Numbered from the stretch's first letter, positions 23,536 to 32,307 are shown. The stretch is DNA of 64,000 nucleotides from Gammaproteobacteria bacterium Milos-ODIII6 (GCA_029228645.1 JAPTHR010000009.1:62001-126000); one strand, 5' to 3'. The notes: generated by a model from the letters alone, not told the origin. Translations and numbers: made by a program.

Positions 23536-24369
23536 ATGCCGGTGGAACCGGATCAGGCTACCGCTCCCCAGGCGGAGCCGGCGCCGCAACAGCAGGAGAT
23601 GCCGTTTGCCGTGGTCGCGGGCGAGCCGCAGTTCACCCTGCCCAAGGATCTTTATATTCCGCCGGATGCGCTCGAGGTTTTTCTGGACGCCTTCGAGGGG
23701 CCGCTGGACCTGCTCCTGTACCTGATCCGGCGCCAGAACCTCGACATCCTGGATATTCCGATAGCGGAAATCACCGTTCAGTACATCCAGTACATCGAAA
23801 TGATGCAGGAGATGCGGTTCGAGCTGGCCGCCGAGTATCTGGTCATGGCCGCCATGCTGGCCGAGATCAAGTCGCGCATGCTGCTGCCGCGGGTCAATCC
23901 GGAGAGCGATGAGGAGGAGGGGGATCCGCGAGCCGAGCTGATTCGTCGTCTGCAGGAGTACGAACGTTTCAAACAGGCTGCCGAGGATATCAACGACCTG
24001 CCGCAGCTCGGTCGGGACGTCTACCCCGTTCAGGTCGCAGCCCCTCACCGCGACACCGAACAATCCCCGCCGGACGTTGACCTGCGCGAGGTCCTGCTGG
24101 CGCTCAAGGACGTATTGCACCGCGCGGATATGTTCAGCAGTCATCAGGTGACGCGCGAACCGCTCTCCCTGCGCGAGCGGATGACCCGCGTCCTCGATAC
24201 CGTTCGAAGCGAACGCTTCACCGAGTTCACGGACCTGTTCGATATCTCGGAAGGTCGTCAAGGCGTCGTTGTCACTTTCATGGCGATCCTCGAACTGATC
24301 AAGCAGCAGCTCATCGAACTGGTCCAGGCGGAGACGTTTGGATCGATTCACGTCAAGTCGAGGACCTGA
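23536..24369 (+). CDS. scpA: segregation and condensation protein A
   Basis: Kleisin subunit that bridges the SMC heads and binds ScpB in the chromosome-condensing complex. The hallmark ScpA start is VFLDAFEGPLDLLLYLIRRQNLDILDIPI, followed by AAEYLVMAAMLAEIKSRMLLP. The C-terminal winged helix ends VVTFMAILELIKQQLIEL. A Pro/Ala/Gln-rich N-terminal lead of about 35 residues is extra. The start could also be TTG 23521, whose TTGA overlaps the trpS stop. The gene pairs directly with scpB. Confidence 0.93.
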   Translation: MPVEPDQATAPQAEPAPQQQEMPFAVVAGEPQFTLPKDLYIPPDALEVFLDAFEGPLDLLLYLIRRQNLDILDIPIAEITVQYIQYIEMMQEMRFELAAEYLVMAAMLAEIKSRMLLPRVNPESDEEEGDPRAELIRRLQEYERFKQAAEDINDLPQLGRDVYPVQVAAPHRDTEQSPPDVDLREVLLALKDVLHRADMFSSHQVTREPLSLRERMTRVLDTVRSERFTEFTDLFDISEGRQGVVVTFMAILELIKQQLIELVQAETFGSIHVKSRT

Positions 24370-24370
24370 T

Positions 24371-25162
24371 ATGGCGGAGCCGCAAGACCTCAAGAACATC
24401 GTCGAGGCGGCCTTGCTGGCCGCCGGTGGACCGCTTTCGCTCGATACCCTGCAGTCGCTCTTCAGCGAAGACGAGCTGCCGGAGAAGAAGCGTCTGCGGG
24501 AAATCCTGAATGAACTCAGCCGGGATTACGAGGGCAGGGGCATCGAGGTGCGCGAGGTTGCCAGTGGCTGGCGCATTCAGGTGGTGGAGGCGGTGTCGCC
24601 CTGGGTTTCGCGCCTGTGGAGCGAACGGCCGGCCCGCTATTCCCGCGCTCTGATGGAAACGATTGCCCTGATCGCCTACCGTCAGCCCATCACCCGGGGC
24701 GAGATCGAGGATATCCGTGGCGTGTCTGTGAGCTCGAACATCGTCAAGACCCTGCTGGAACGGGAATGGATTCGCGTGCTCGGACAACGGGACGTGCCCG
24801 GCAAACCCTCGCTGTACGGAACCACGCGCGAGTTCCTGGATTATTTCAATCTGCGCTCCCTGGATGAGCTGCCCACGCTTGCGGAGATCCGCGACCTCGA
24901 CGAGATCAACCGATCGCTGGAACTCGAGGATCCGGACAAGGCAGCGGAAGAGACGAAGACGGAAAATGCGGACGTCGCTGCGGATCGCCAGGACGTGGTT
25001 TCAGCCGAAGAGGAGCACGCGCCATCCGATATCGATCAGAGGGAAGGCGCCGATCCGGAGGTGGAGGCAGCCCATCCGTCCGAACCTGAACCTGTCGATA
25101 GCGTGGAAGTGACCGCGGCAAACGAACCGGCCGGGTCCGGCAGGGAGCCTGGTAATGCCTGA
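24371..25162 (+). CDS. scpB: segregation and condensation protein B
   Basis: ScpB binds the ScpA kleisin and regulates SMC ATPase. Two winged-helix domains cover about residues 1-175: NIVEAALLAAGGPLSLDTLQSLF, then ALMETIALIAYRQPITRGEIEDIRGVSV. The last ~85 residues are an acidic, Glu/Asp/Ala-rich low-complexity tail not found in short ScpB proteins, but common in gammaproteobacteria. ATG 24371 is one base after the scpA stop. It overlaps rluB by 8 bp. Confidence 0.93.
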   Translation: MAEPQDLKNIVEAALLAAGGPLSLDTLQSLFSEDELPEKKRLREILNELSRDYEGRGIEVREVASGWRIQVVEAVSPWVSRLWSERPARYSRALMETIALIAYRQPITRGEIEDIRGVSVSSNIVKTLLEREWIRVLGQRDVPGKPSLYGTTREFLDYFNLRSLDELPTLAEIRDLDEINRSLELEDPDKAAEETKTENADVAADRQDVVSAEEEHAPSDIDQREGADPEVEAAHPSEPEPVDSVEVTAANEPAGSGREPGNA

Positions 25163-26027
25163 ACAGCAGGGGGAGCGGCTTCAGAAGGTACTCGCGGACG
25201 CGGGCCTGGGTTCGCGTCGCGAGATCGAACAGTGGATCCGCGAGGGGCGGGTGCGGCTGAATGGGCGCACCGCGCGGCTGGGGCAGCGCGCGACGCCGGA
25301 CGACCGGATCGACGTCGACGGGCGCCCGGTGGGCCAGAAACGCCTGCGCGGTCGCGAACGTCTGGTGATCCTGTACAACAAGCCGGAAGGCGAGGTGGTC
25401 ACCCGCGATGACCCGGAGGGCCGCCGCACCGTGTTCGAGCGACTGCCGCGCCTGCCCCAGGGACGCTGGATCACGGTCGGACGCCTGGACGTAAACACGG
25501 CCGGTCTGCTGCTGTTTACCAACGACGGCGAATTGGCGAACCGCCTGATGCACCCGAAATACCGTATCGATCGCGAGTATGCCGTGCGCGTGCATGGGGA
25601 AGTCAGCGATGAGATGGTGCGGGAACTGGTCAGCGGGGTGCAACTGGAGGACGGCCCGGCGCGCTTCGAGGACGTGGTCGACTCCGGGGGGGAAGGCCAG
25701 AATCACTGGTTCCACGTGGTCATCATGGAGGGGCGAAAGCGCGAAGTGCGGCGCCTGTGGGATGCCGTCGGCGTGCTGGTTTCCCGCCTCAAGCGCGTGC
25801 GTTACGGACCCATCATCCTCGACAGCGCGGTCAAAGCGGGACAGTGGCGTGAACTCAGCCGGGACGAACGCAAAGCGCTGCTCGCCGCCGTGGGCATGAA
25901 GGCAGACCGGCCCTGGGGCAAGCTGTTCGGGCCGGGGCACCGCCTGGCGAAGAGGAAGGTTCATGGCAAGCCGGCGCGCTCGAGGCATGCCCGTCACCCG
26001 GGGCGCAAAGGCGGCGAACCCGAATAG
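25155..26027 (+). CDS. rluB: 23S rRNA pseudouridine(2605) synthase
   Basis: RsuA/RluB-family pseudouridine synthase. The S4 RNA-binding domain comes first (RLQKVLADAGLGSRREIEQWI) and the catalytic domain holds the aspartate in VGRLDVNTAGLLLFTNDGEL. The RluB assignment rather than RsuA or RluE rests on the scpB-rluB order and the long basic C-terminal tail (HRLAKRKVHGKPARSRHARHPGRK). It modifies the peptidyl-transferase region of 23S rRNA. Confidence 0.9.
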   Translation: MPEQQGERLQKVLADAGLGSRREIEQWIREGRVRLNGRTARLGQRATPDDRIDVDGRPVGQKRLRGRERLVILYNKPEGEVVTRDDPEGRRTVFERLPRLPQGRWITVGRLDVNTAGLLLFTNDGELANRLMHPKYRIDREYAVRVHGEVSDEMVRELVSGVQLEDGPARFEDVVDSGGEGQNHWFHVVIMEGRKREVRRLWDAVGVLVSRLKRVRYGPIILDSAVKAGQWRELSRDERKALLAAVGMKADRPWGKLFGPGHRLAKRKVHGKPARSRHARHPGRKGGEPE

Positions 26028-26035
26028 CAGGCCGG

Positions 26036-26698
26036 ATGAGCGCGTTCTCTCCGACCCGACGGCAGTTGCTCGACGTCTACCAGGGAATGCTGGCCGCCTA
26101 TGGCCCACAGCAATGGTGGCCGGCGGATTCTGCGTTCGAAGTGGCGGTGGGCGCTGTGCTGACCCAGAACACCAACTGGAGCAATGTCGAGCGCGCCATC
26201 GCCAATCTGCGTCAGGCAGACGTGCTCACCTTGCCTGCCATACGGCGCCTGCCGAAGGATCAACTTGCGCAACTGATTCGCCCTGCGGGCTACTACAATC
26301 TCAAAACGGAGCGGCTACTGCAGCTGTGCGACTATCTGGCCTCCTGCCAGGACCTGGATGAATTGCGTGAACTGCCGCTGGACGAGGCCCGCTCGGGGCT
26401 GCTGTCGGTATGGGGTATTGGCCCGGAGACCGCCGACGACATCCTGCTGTATGCCCTCGACAGGCCGGTCTTCGTGATCGATGCCTACACCCGGCGCCTG
26501 CTGGTGCGCATCGGGCTGGCTTCGGGAGGGGAGGACTACGAGCAACTGCGTCGGGGTTTCGAGCGGGCGCTCCCGCCGGATGTCGCTTTGTTCAAGCAGT
26601 ACCACGCGTTGGTGGTTGAACACGCGAAGTTTGCCTGTCGCAAGACCCCGGTGTGCGAATCCTGCTGTTTCCACGACGGCTGTCTCAAGGTGATTTAG
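26036..26698 (+). CDS. endonuclease III-like HhH-GPD base-excision protein
   Basis: DNA glycosylase-fold protein of 220 residues with helix-hairpin-helix VWGIGPETADDILLYA and the conserved aspartate Asp149 in FVIDAYTRR. The C-terminal iron-sulfur cluster cysteines are spaced C-X5-C-X2-C-X5-C. The lysine that gives endonuclease III its AP-lyase activity (RKTAN) is replaced by Glu131, so a monofunctional glycosylase is more likely than a classic Nth. It follows rluB by 8 bp. Damage specificity is unknown. Confidence 0.82.
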   Translation: MSAFSPTRRQLLDVYQGMLAAYGPQQWWPADSAFEVAVGAVLTQNTNWSNVERAIANLRQADVLTLPAIRRLPKDQLAQLIRPAGYYNLKTERLLQLCDYLASCQDLDELRELPLDEARSGLLSVWGIGPETADDILLYALDRPVFVIDAYTRRLLVRIGLASGGEDYEQLRRGFERALPPDVALFKQYHALVVEHAKFACRKTPVCESCCFHDGCLKVI

Positions 26699-26726
26699 AG
26701 TCTGCTATTTGGGATCCGCAAACCCG

Positions 26727-26740
26727 CCGGCTTTAGCCGG
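26727..26740. terminator. short hairpin downstream of the glycosylase gene
   Basis: CCGGC-TTTA-GCCGG is a perfect 5-bp stem 28 bp beyond the stop at 26698, followed at a short distance by GTTTT. It is a weak candidate terminator for the trpS-to-glycosylase run. Confidence 0.35.
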
Positions 26741-26750
26741 ATTGCTGTTT

Positions 26751-26793
26751 TACCCCTTCCCCCTCTGGAGGGGGAAGGTTGGGATGGGGGTGG
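26751..26793. repeat. dispersed palindromic repeat, copy 1
   Basis: A 43-bp intergenic unit TACCCCTTCCCCCTC...GAGGGGGAAGG followed by TTGGGATGGGGGTGG. A second copy at 39797-39839 matches at 41 of 43 positions; the two differences lie at the palindrome centre. Both copies sit between genes. The rest of 26699-26934 holds no recognisable gene. Confidence 0.8.
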
Positions 26794-26934
26794 AGTATTC
26801 ACCTGGTGTTACCGATTGGCATCAGCAGCAAGCATCGCCGCTGGATTGCCCAGTGGGCGTAAAAAGCGTGAAGCCCGAGCGGAGTGATGCAGGTAAGCAC
26901 TTGTTCGATCGCACCCTGCGACTGCTGGGCTGGC

Positions 26935-27849
26935 TCAATCGGCGACTTCGACCCGGTTACGTCCGTCGGTCTTTGCCCGGTACATGGCATCGTCGGCGCG
27001 CAGGAAGAGCGCATCGGGCGATTCTCCCTTGGCCAACTCCGCGATGCCGATACTGACGCTCAGCGACACTTTGCGTCCGCGGATGGTGGTGATGGACGCT
27101 ACGGCCTCGCGAATACGGTCCGCCAGGAGTCGTGCGCCTTCGGAATGGGTATGCGATGCCAACACCACGAACTCTTCCCCGCCGTAGCGGAACAGCAGGT
27201 CGCTGCGTCGAATCGTGGTGGCGGCGGTCTGCGCCAGGGTGCGAAGCACATCGTCACCAAAAACGTGTCCGAATTCGTCGTTGAAACGCTTGAAGTGGTC
27301 TGCGTCGATCAGGAGCAGGCTCAGTGGAGTCGCCTGGCGGGTTGCCAGGTCGATCTCGCGCTCGACCGCTGTTTGCAGTGCGAGCCGATTCTGGACGCCG
27401 GTCAAGGGATCATGCGAGGCGAGACGCAGCGCCTCCAGGTAGCTGAGCGCGTTGCGCAAGGGGTAAACCAGGCCACACAGCAGGTTTTCCAGCTTCTTCA
27501 GTTCCGGTTGCGCAAACGGCATCTCGCGGTAGAAACGCAGGCTGCCCAGTGGCGCGTTCTCGAGTTTCAGGTCGTAAGTGGCCTGATGGGTGGCCTCGAT
27601 GCCATTCAGGACACTGACCGCCGCGTCGCTGTTGAGGTATCTGACGCCATCAACATTGAGGTAATTCCGAATCGCCTTGGCGAAGAGCTGGATCTGCTGT
27701 TCGACGTCCAGGGTCGTCTGCAGCAGTGGGGTCAGTTCCAGAACCTCGGTGCCTGGCGTATCGAAATCCTCTCTCTCGAGGGATGTCTGCACCCGGAGTG
27801 AATTATCCGCGGGAATGCTTTCCATCCGGCCTTGAGTCGAGGTGTGCAT
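26935..27849 (-). CDS. diguanylate cyclase with N-terminal sensory region
   Basis: A 304-residue soluble protein. Residues ~40-140 resemble a degenerate GAF-like sensor region; the C-terminal ~165 residues are a GGDEF domain with GGEEF and an intact RRSD inhibitory site five residues before it. ASHDPLTGVQNRLAL is the typical domain entrance. It should make cyclic-di-GMP. The frame opens at 27849; an internal ATG 24 bp later is possible. It is monocistronic, with an A/T-rich upstream region carrying a tandem repeat. Confidence 0.87.
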   Translation of the reverse strand: MHTSTQGRMESIPADNSLRVQTSLEREDFDTPGTEVLELTPLLQTTLDVEQQIQLFAKAIRNYLNVDGVRYLNSDAAVSVLNGIEATHQATYDLKLENAPLGSLRFYREMPFAQPELKKLENLLCGLVYPLRNALSYLEALRLASHDPLTGVQNRLALQTAVEREIDLATRQATPLSLLLIDADHFKRFNDEFGHVFGDDVLRTLAQTAATTIRRSDLLFRYGGEEFVVLASHTHSEGARLLADRIREAVASITTIRGRKVSLSVSIGIAELAKGESPDALFLRADDAMYRAKTDGRNRVEVAD

Positions 27850-27910
27850 TGGGAAGTCCTCTTGCCTCGGTGATTACGCGGCTCAAGATGCGATAACTGT
27901 GCCAAAAAAA

Positions 27911-27928
27911 TTAATACATTTAATACAG
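27911..27928 (-). promoter_or_regulatory. tandem 9-bp repeat upstream of the GGDEF gene
   Basis: TTAATACAT is directly followed by TTAATACAG, two copies of an 8-bp core in an A/T-rich island about 60-80 bp ahead of the diguanylate cyclase start. It stands out from the GC-rich surroundings and could be a promoter/operator region. The remaining stretch to 28108 shows no convincing gene. Confidence 0.35.
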
Positions 27929-28108
27929 TGGGTTACGCTTTATGCTTTCAGGCCGTCGGCGGAATGTCGTCATGCCAGGGTTGAGCCAGGGATGGCCCTG
28001 CCAAACAATCGACGCTGAAATCGGTTTGCTGTATTACCGGCGGGTAGTCGCCGTCGACAGGGGGATTGGCGGGGGTAGGCGGCGCCTCGGGGAGCTCGCG
28101 AAGCGGGA

Positions 28109-28519
28109 TCAATCCTTGACCAGTGCGTAGCGGCCACCACCGATGAAGGCGATCACCAGCCCGCAGGCCAGGTACATCCACTGCAGTTCCAGCTGCCAGC
28201 CACCGAAGTCGGTCATTTCCCACAGCTGCGCGCGATGCGCAAGGAAGATCGCAAAGCTCATGTTGATGGCTACCAGGACGCCGGCGAGTCGCGAAAAGAC
28301 GCCGAAGATCAGCATCAGGGGCGCGACGATTTCGCCAACGTATACTCCATGCACCAGGAAGGCCGGCAGGTTGACCTCTGCCAATTCCCCGGAGATGAAA
28401 TTGATCGCACTCACGTCGAGTATCTTGTCTACGCCGTGCAGCAACATCAGCACGCCAAGCGACAGCCGCAGCAGCAGGCGGCCGAAGGCGTCGGTGAAGG
28501 AGACTTCGTCTTCAAACAT
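28109..28519 (-). CDS. DoxX-family membrane protein
   Basis: A 136-residue protein with four membrane helices of the DoxX/SURF4-like family. GRLLLRLSLGVLMLLHGVDKI is the first helix, PLMLIFGVFSRLAGVLVAINM the middle and YLACGLVIAFIGGGRYALVKD the conserved end. DoxX proteins are linked to thiosulfate:quinone oxidation in archaea, but most bacterial members have no defined role. ATG 28519 is chosen with GAGAG nearby rather than GTG 28534. It lies 64 bp after the sulfhydrylase gene on the same strand. Confidence 0.85.
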   Translation of the reverse strand: MFEDEVSFTDAFGRLLLRLSLGVLMLLHGVDKILDVSAINFISGELAEVNLPAFLVHGVYVGEIVAPLMLIFGVFSRLAGVLVAINMSFAIFLAHRAQLWEMTDFGGWQLELQWMYLACGLVIAFIGGGRYALVKD

Positions 28520-28583
28520 GGGCTGGTCTCTCACAGCTGGCGGGCGGGTCAGCCGCCCGCCGGCATTGGATGTCTCAAGCGTG

Positions 28584-29864
28584 TCAGCTTGCGCTGACCT
28601 TGTCCAGCGCCTGGTCGATGTCTGCGATGATGTCCTCGATATGTTCGATACCGACCGATATCCTCACCAGATCCTCGCTCACGCCGGCGGTACGCAGTTC
28701 CTCCGGACTCAACTGACGATGCGTGGTGCTGGCTGGATGGCAGGCGAGTGACTTGGCATCGCCGATGTTCACCAGGCGCAGGATCATTTCGAGCGCGTCA
28801 ATGAACTGCCCTCCGGCCTCTCGTCCGCCATGGATCCCGAAACTGAGAATGCCGGAGGCACGCCCGGAAGTGATTTTCTGCGCATTCGCCAGGTGTGGGC
28901 TGTCCTCCAGGCCGGCATAGTTGACCCACTCGACCTTCGGGTGATGCTGCAGATGCCTTGCCACCGCAAGCGCATTCTCGCAGTGACGGTCCATGCGCAG
29001 CCCCAGGGTCTCGAGGCCCTGCAGGATCAGGAAGGCGCTGTGCGGTGAGAGTGCCGAACCGGTGTTGCGCAACGGCACCACCCGGCAGCGGCCGATGTAG
29101 GCCGCGGGGCCGAGCGCCTCGGTGTACACCACGCCGTGGTAGGACGGGTCGGGTTCATTGAGCATCGGGAAGCGCTCCCGGTGAGCCACCCAGTCGAATT
29201 TTCCCGAGTCGACGATCACCCCGCCGATGGTGGTGCCATGACCGCCGATGTACTTGGTCAGTGAATGCACCACGATATCCGCACCGTGATCGAAGGCGCG
29301 GCACAGATAGGGCGTGGCCACCGTGTTGTCGACGATCAGGGGGATGCCATGCCGATGTGCAATCTCGGCGAGCCGCTCGATATCGACGACATTGCCGGCC
29401 GGGTTGCCGATCGACTCGCAGAACATCGCCCGGGTGTTGCCGTCTATGTATCCTTCGAGCGCATCGAAGTCGTCGTAAGAGGCCATGCGCACTTCAATGC
29501 CCTGGCGCGGCAGGGTATGGGCGAACAGGTTGTAAGTGCCACCGTACAACTGGCTGGTGCTGACGATATTGTCCCCGGCGGAGCAGATGGCCTGAACCGC
29601 ATAGGTGATGGCGGCCATGCCGGATGCCACCGCGAGCGCCCCGATCCCGCCTTCCATCGCCGCGAGGCGCTGCTCCAGCACGTCCGTGGTGGGGTTCATG
29701 ATGCGGGTGTAGATATTTCCCGGCACCTTGAGGTCGAAGAGATCGGCTCCGTGCTGGGTGTCGTCGAAGGTATAGGAGGTCGTTTGGTAGATGGGAACTG
29801 CTGCGGCCCGGGTGGTGGCCTCTGATTTGTAGCCATGGTGCAGTGCGATGGATTCGAGTTTCAC
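28584..29864 (-). CDS. O-acetylhomoserine sulfhydrylase (Cys/Met metabolism PLP enzyme)
   Basis: PLP-dependent gamma-replacement enzyme forming homocysteine (or cysteine) from an O-acylated homoserine and sulfide, feeding methionine synthesis. It has 426 residues, with PLP lysine Lys204 in VVHSLTKYIGGHG. IYQTTSYTFDDTQHGADLF and YTRIMNPTTDVLEQRLAAMEGG are the MetY-group signatures. At about 426 residues it is longer than cystathionine-type enzymes (~390), favouring the MetY/OAH type. The choice between O-acetyl- and O-succinyl-homoserine cannot be made by eye. Confidence 0.88.
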   Translation of the reverse strand: MKLESIALHHGYKSEATTRAAAVPIYQTTSYTFDDTQHGADLFDLKVPGNIYTRIMNPTTDVLEQRLAAMEGGIGALAVASGMAAITYAVQAICSAGDNIVSTSQLYGGTYNLFAHTLPRQGIEVRMASYDDFDALEGYIDGNTRAMFCESIGNPAGNVVDIERLAEIAHRHGIPLIVDNTVATPYLCRAFDHGADIVVHSLTKYIGGHGTTIGGVIVDSGKFDWVAHRERFPMLNEPDPSYHGVVYTEALGPAAYIGRCRVVPLRNTGSALSPHSAFLILQGLETLGLRMDRHCENALAVARHLQHHPKVEWVNYAGLEDSPHLANAQKITSGRASGILSFGIHGGREAGGQFIDALEMILRLVNIGDAKSLACHPASTTHRQLSPEELRTAGVSEDLVRISVGIEHIEDIIADIDQALDKVSAS

Positions 29865-29903
29865 GCGGTCTCCTCGGTTTGGTGGCAGTTTATTGGACTC
29901 GGA

Positions 29904-30680
29904 TTATTGGACTGAGTTTATGCCCGAATCGGCGAATGGGAAGGAAAAACGTTCACCCCGGATTCCCCGACTGTCCGGGCCGAGCAGCCAGAGATAGAGC
30001 GAGACCAGGCTCTCGGGAGATTTCACCCGGCTGTTGTCCTCGCCGGGGAAGACCCGCTTGCGCAGCGCGGTCAGGGTCGGACCCGGGTCGACCAGGTTGA
30101 CCCGAACCGGCGTCCTGGCAAGCTCCTGAGCCCAGGTGCGCGCCAGCCCCTCCACCCCGTACTTGCTTACACCGTATGCACCCCAGAACGGTTTGGCCTC
30201 GATCCCGGCGGCGTCGCTGGTGAAGATGACGCTGGCATCGTCCGATTTCTGCAGCAGGTCCAGACAGGACTGGGTGAGCATGAACGGCGCGTTCAGGTTG
30301 ACCTGGATCACCTTCATCCAGTCATCGACCTCGTGATCCTTCAGGCGCGAGAGATAGGGCAGCAGGGCGGCGTTGTGCAGCAATCCGTCGAGACGCCCGA
30401 AATTGCTCCCCAGGGTATCGGCCAGTTGATCGAAATCCGCCGGGCTCGCGCCCTCGAGATTCATCGGGTAGATCGCCGCCTGCGGCCATCCCGCCTGCTC
30501 GATCTCGTCATAGGTCGCCTCCAGTTTGCGCACCGTCTTGCCGAGCAGCACCACCGTCGCGCCATGTTCTGCGCAGGCCTTGGCGATGGTCCTGCCGATA
30601 CCGTCACCGGCGCCCGTAACCAGGATGGTCCGGTCTCTGAGAAGGTCGGGGGAGGGCTGATAATCGGGTGAGAAATCCAT
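29904..30680 (-). CDS. YciK-type short-chain dehydrogenase/reductase
   Basis: NAD(P)-binding Rossmann oxidoreductase of 258 residues. ILVTGAGDGIGRTIA is the cofactor loop, LLHNAALL the structural motif, and the catalytic Ser, Tyr and Lys are in FTSDAAG and WGAYGVSK. The opening DFSPDYQPSPDLLRDRTILVTG matches the YciK group. The substrate is unknown. The start is set at ATG 30680. In Pseudomonas the same SDR follows the HAD phosphatase gene; here a phytoene-synthase-like gene lies between them. Confidence 0.87.
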   Translation of the reverse strand: MDFSPDYQPSPDLLRDRTILVTGAGDGIGRTIAKACAEHGATVVLLGKTVRKLEATYDEIEQAGWPQAAIYPMNLEGASPADFDQLADTLGSNFGRLDGLLHNAALLPYLSRLKDHEVDDWMKVIQVNLNAPFMLTQSCLDLLQKSDDASVIFTSDAAGIEAKPFWGAYGVSKYGVEGLARTWAQELARTPVRVNLVDPGPTLTALRKRVFPGEDNSRVKSPESLVSLYLWLLGPDSRGIRGERFSFPFADSGINSVQ

Positions 30681-30824
30681 CACAGGTACCGTTTGAGGGA
30701 GAACTGAAAAGAAGGGCCGCAGACAGGTGAGCGGGGGTGCCCATTGTATTTCAGAGTCTCCCAAATGCACCAAGCAGGATGCAGTCTGCGCGCCGAAGCG
30801 GAACTCTCAACGCAGCGCGTCCGC

Positions 30825-31634
30825 TCAGCGTTTGCGCCATGCGCTCCATAGCAGCCCTATCGGCGTCGGTGACGGTGTCGCGAGATGGGTCTGAAAGTCC
30901 TGTCTGCGCATCAGGCGCGCCACCCGGCCTGCCTGAGCGATCAGCCGGATTACCGGGTCCAGGTCGGGGTGCCGCGCGGCGTCGGTCGCGGCTTTTTTCC
31001 AGTTCGCTTGCGCATCTGCCAACAGGTCGGCAGCGAGGTGTTTCAGGGCGTCACATTGTGCGCGCGATTCCAGCTCCGCAAGGGTGATCGCGTTTTGCTC
31101 CAGGTCCGCCCGTGGCAGTGGCAGGTGGGATTGCGCGATATCGCGGGCGAGATACTGCAGTGCGTCAACCGTTGCGTAGTAACAGCCGCCGGCATCCACG
31201 ATCCTCGCGGTGCTTTCGGCGCGCGCGTTTCCCAGCAGGCGGAAGCGACTGCCCCAGTTGGCCTCAGCGTTTGCGCGAAAGGCATCCCGGTTGGCCGGCC
31301 CTTGCCGCAGGATCCGCTGTTCCGCCGCATCCAGCGTGCGCAATATCTCGCCCAGCTGCCAATCCGCGTCGAGGTGCGGTGACAGGGCATGGCCCAGTGG
31401 GTGGCGGGCTTCGCCCTGCAGGGCGCGGCGGGCCTCCTCGCGCCACCAGTCGAGCCGTAGCCGGGCGGCGCCAGGGTCGCGCGCACGGTACGTGATCCGG
31501 TCGAGGTGCTGAAACCAGCCCAGCCATGTGGTCACTGCCTCACGCCTTTGCGCAATGCAGAAACGGGCCACATAGTAGTAGGCGCTGCCCTCGCGCAGAT
31601 GTTCTCCGCCGGGCGCTGGCGCCGCTTCAGGCAT
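30825..31634 (-). CDS. squalene/phytoene synthase-like protein
   Basis: A 269-residue, helical protein of the squalene/phytoene synthase superfamily. The region RARDPGAARLRLDWWREEARRAL and the downstream ALQYLARDIAQSHLPLP, equivalent to the second active-site helix, are recognisable. The two DxxxD magnesium motifs of true synthases are degenerate, so catalysis of prenyl-diphosphate condensation is doubtful. It may resemble the NDUFAF6-like non-enzymatic branch instead. It overlaps the HAD phosphatase gene by 8 bp and has no carotenoid or hopanoid genes nearby. Confidence 0.7.
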   Translation of the reverse strand: MPEAAPAPGGEHLREGSAYYYVARFCIAQRREAVTTWLGWFQHLDRITYRARDPGAARLRLDWWREEARRALQGEARHPLGHALSPHLDADWQLGEILRTLDAAEQRILRQGPANRDAFRANAEANWGSRFRLLGNARAESTARIVDAGGCYYATVDALQYLARDIAQSHLPLPRADLEQNAITLAELESRAQCDALKHLAADLLADAQANWKKAATDAARHPDLDPVIRLIAQAGRVARLMRRQDFQTHLATPSPTPIGLLWSAWRKR

Positions 31635-32307
31635 CGCTTGCCCGGTCGAGCAGGTCGATCAGCCCTTGTGGGGAGTCGATATCCAGGTCACTGCCCCAGC
31701 CCGCCACCGGGTCGTCCGGGTGGATGTAGCCGAAGGTTGCACCGATGGCGAGGCAACCAGCCGCCCGCCCCGCCTGCATGTCGCGTCCGGCGTCGCCCAC
31801 GTACCAGCAATTCCCGGCCGTAGGCCCCAACAGCTGGCAGGCGTGGTGAATGGGATCGGGGTGCGGTTTGCGGCGCTCACAGGTGTCGCCGCTGACGATC
31901 GCGGGGGTGCGTTTGTCGATGCCCAGTGCCTGCACGAGCGGATCGGTCAGCCAGGCGGGCTTGTTGGTCACTATCCCCCAGAGTACGCCACGCTCTTCCA
32001 GCGCGTCGAGCACCTCCGGCATGCCCGGGAAGAGCCGGGTTTCGCGGCAGAGATTGCTGCGATAGACGTCGAGCAGGTACTGGCGCCGCGTTTCGAACAT
32101 GGGGTCCTCGGGCATCAGTCCGAACCCGAGACGGACCAGGGCTATCCCGCCGTGCGAGACCACCGGGCGAATATGCTCGTAGGGCAGCGACGGGCGCCCG
32201 AAATGCCTGAGCGTCTCGTTGAGCGCAAACGCGAGGTCGGGTGCCGTATCGGCGAGGGTGCCGTCGAGATCGAACAGCACGGCTTGGGGTCGGAACAGGG
32301 GCTTCAC
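31627..32307 (-). CDS. HAD phosphatase, Gph/MupP-like
   Basis: HAD-superfamily phosphatase of 226 residues. Motif I is VLFDLDGTLAD (nucleophile Asp13, acid Asp15), motif II VTNKP, and motifs III/IV KPHPDP and VGDAGRDMQAG. By sequence it resembles phosphoglycolate phosphatase. By position, in a ubiG - HAD - YciK-type SDR neighbourhood, it matches Pseudomonas mupP, the N-acetylmuramate 6-phosphate phosphatase of cell-wall recycling. I leave the symbol open. The start is near 32307 with no other nearby ATG. Confidence 0.85.
   Translation of the reverse strand: MKPLFRPQAVLFDLDGTLADTAPDLAFALNETLRHFGRPSLPYEHIRPVVSHGGIALVRLGFGLMPEDPMFETRRQYLLDVYRSNLCRETRLFPGMPEVLDALEERGVLWGIVTNKPAWLTDPLVQALGIDKRTPAIVSGDTCERRKPHPDPIHHACQLLGPTAGNCWYVGDAGRDMQAGRAAGCLAIGATFGYIHPDDPVAGWGSDLDIDSPQGLIDLLDRASDA

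Noticed and set aside
22271-23536. A 421-codon leftward frame opposite trpS
   Set aside because: Antisense shadow of trpS; no recognisable protein.
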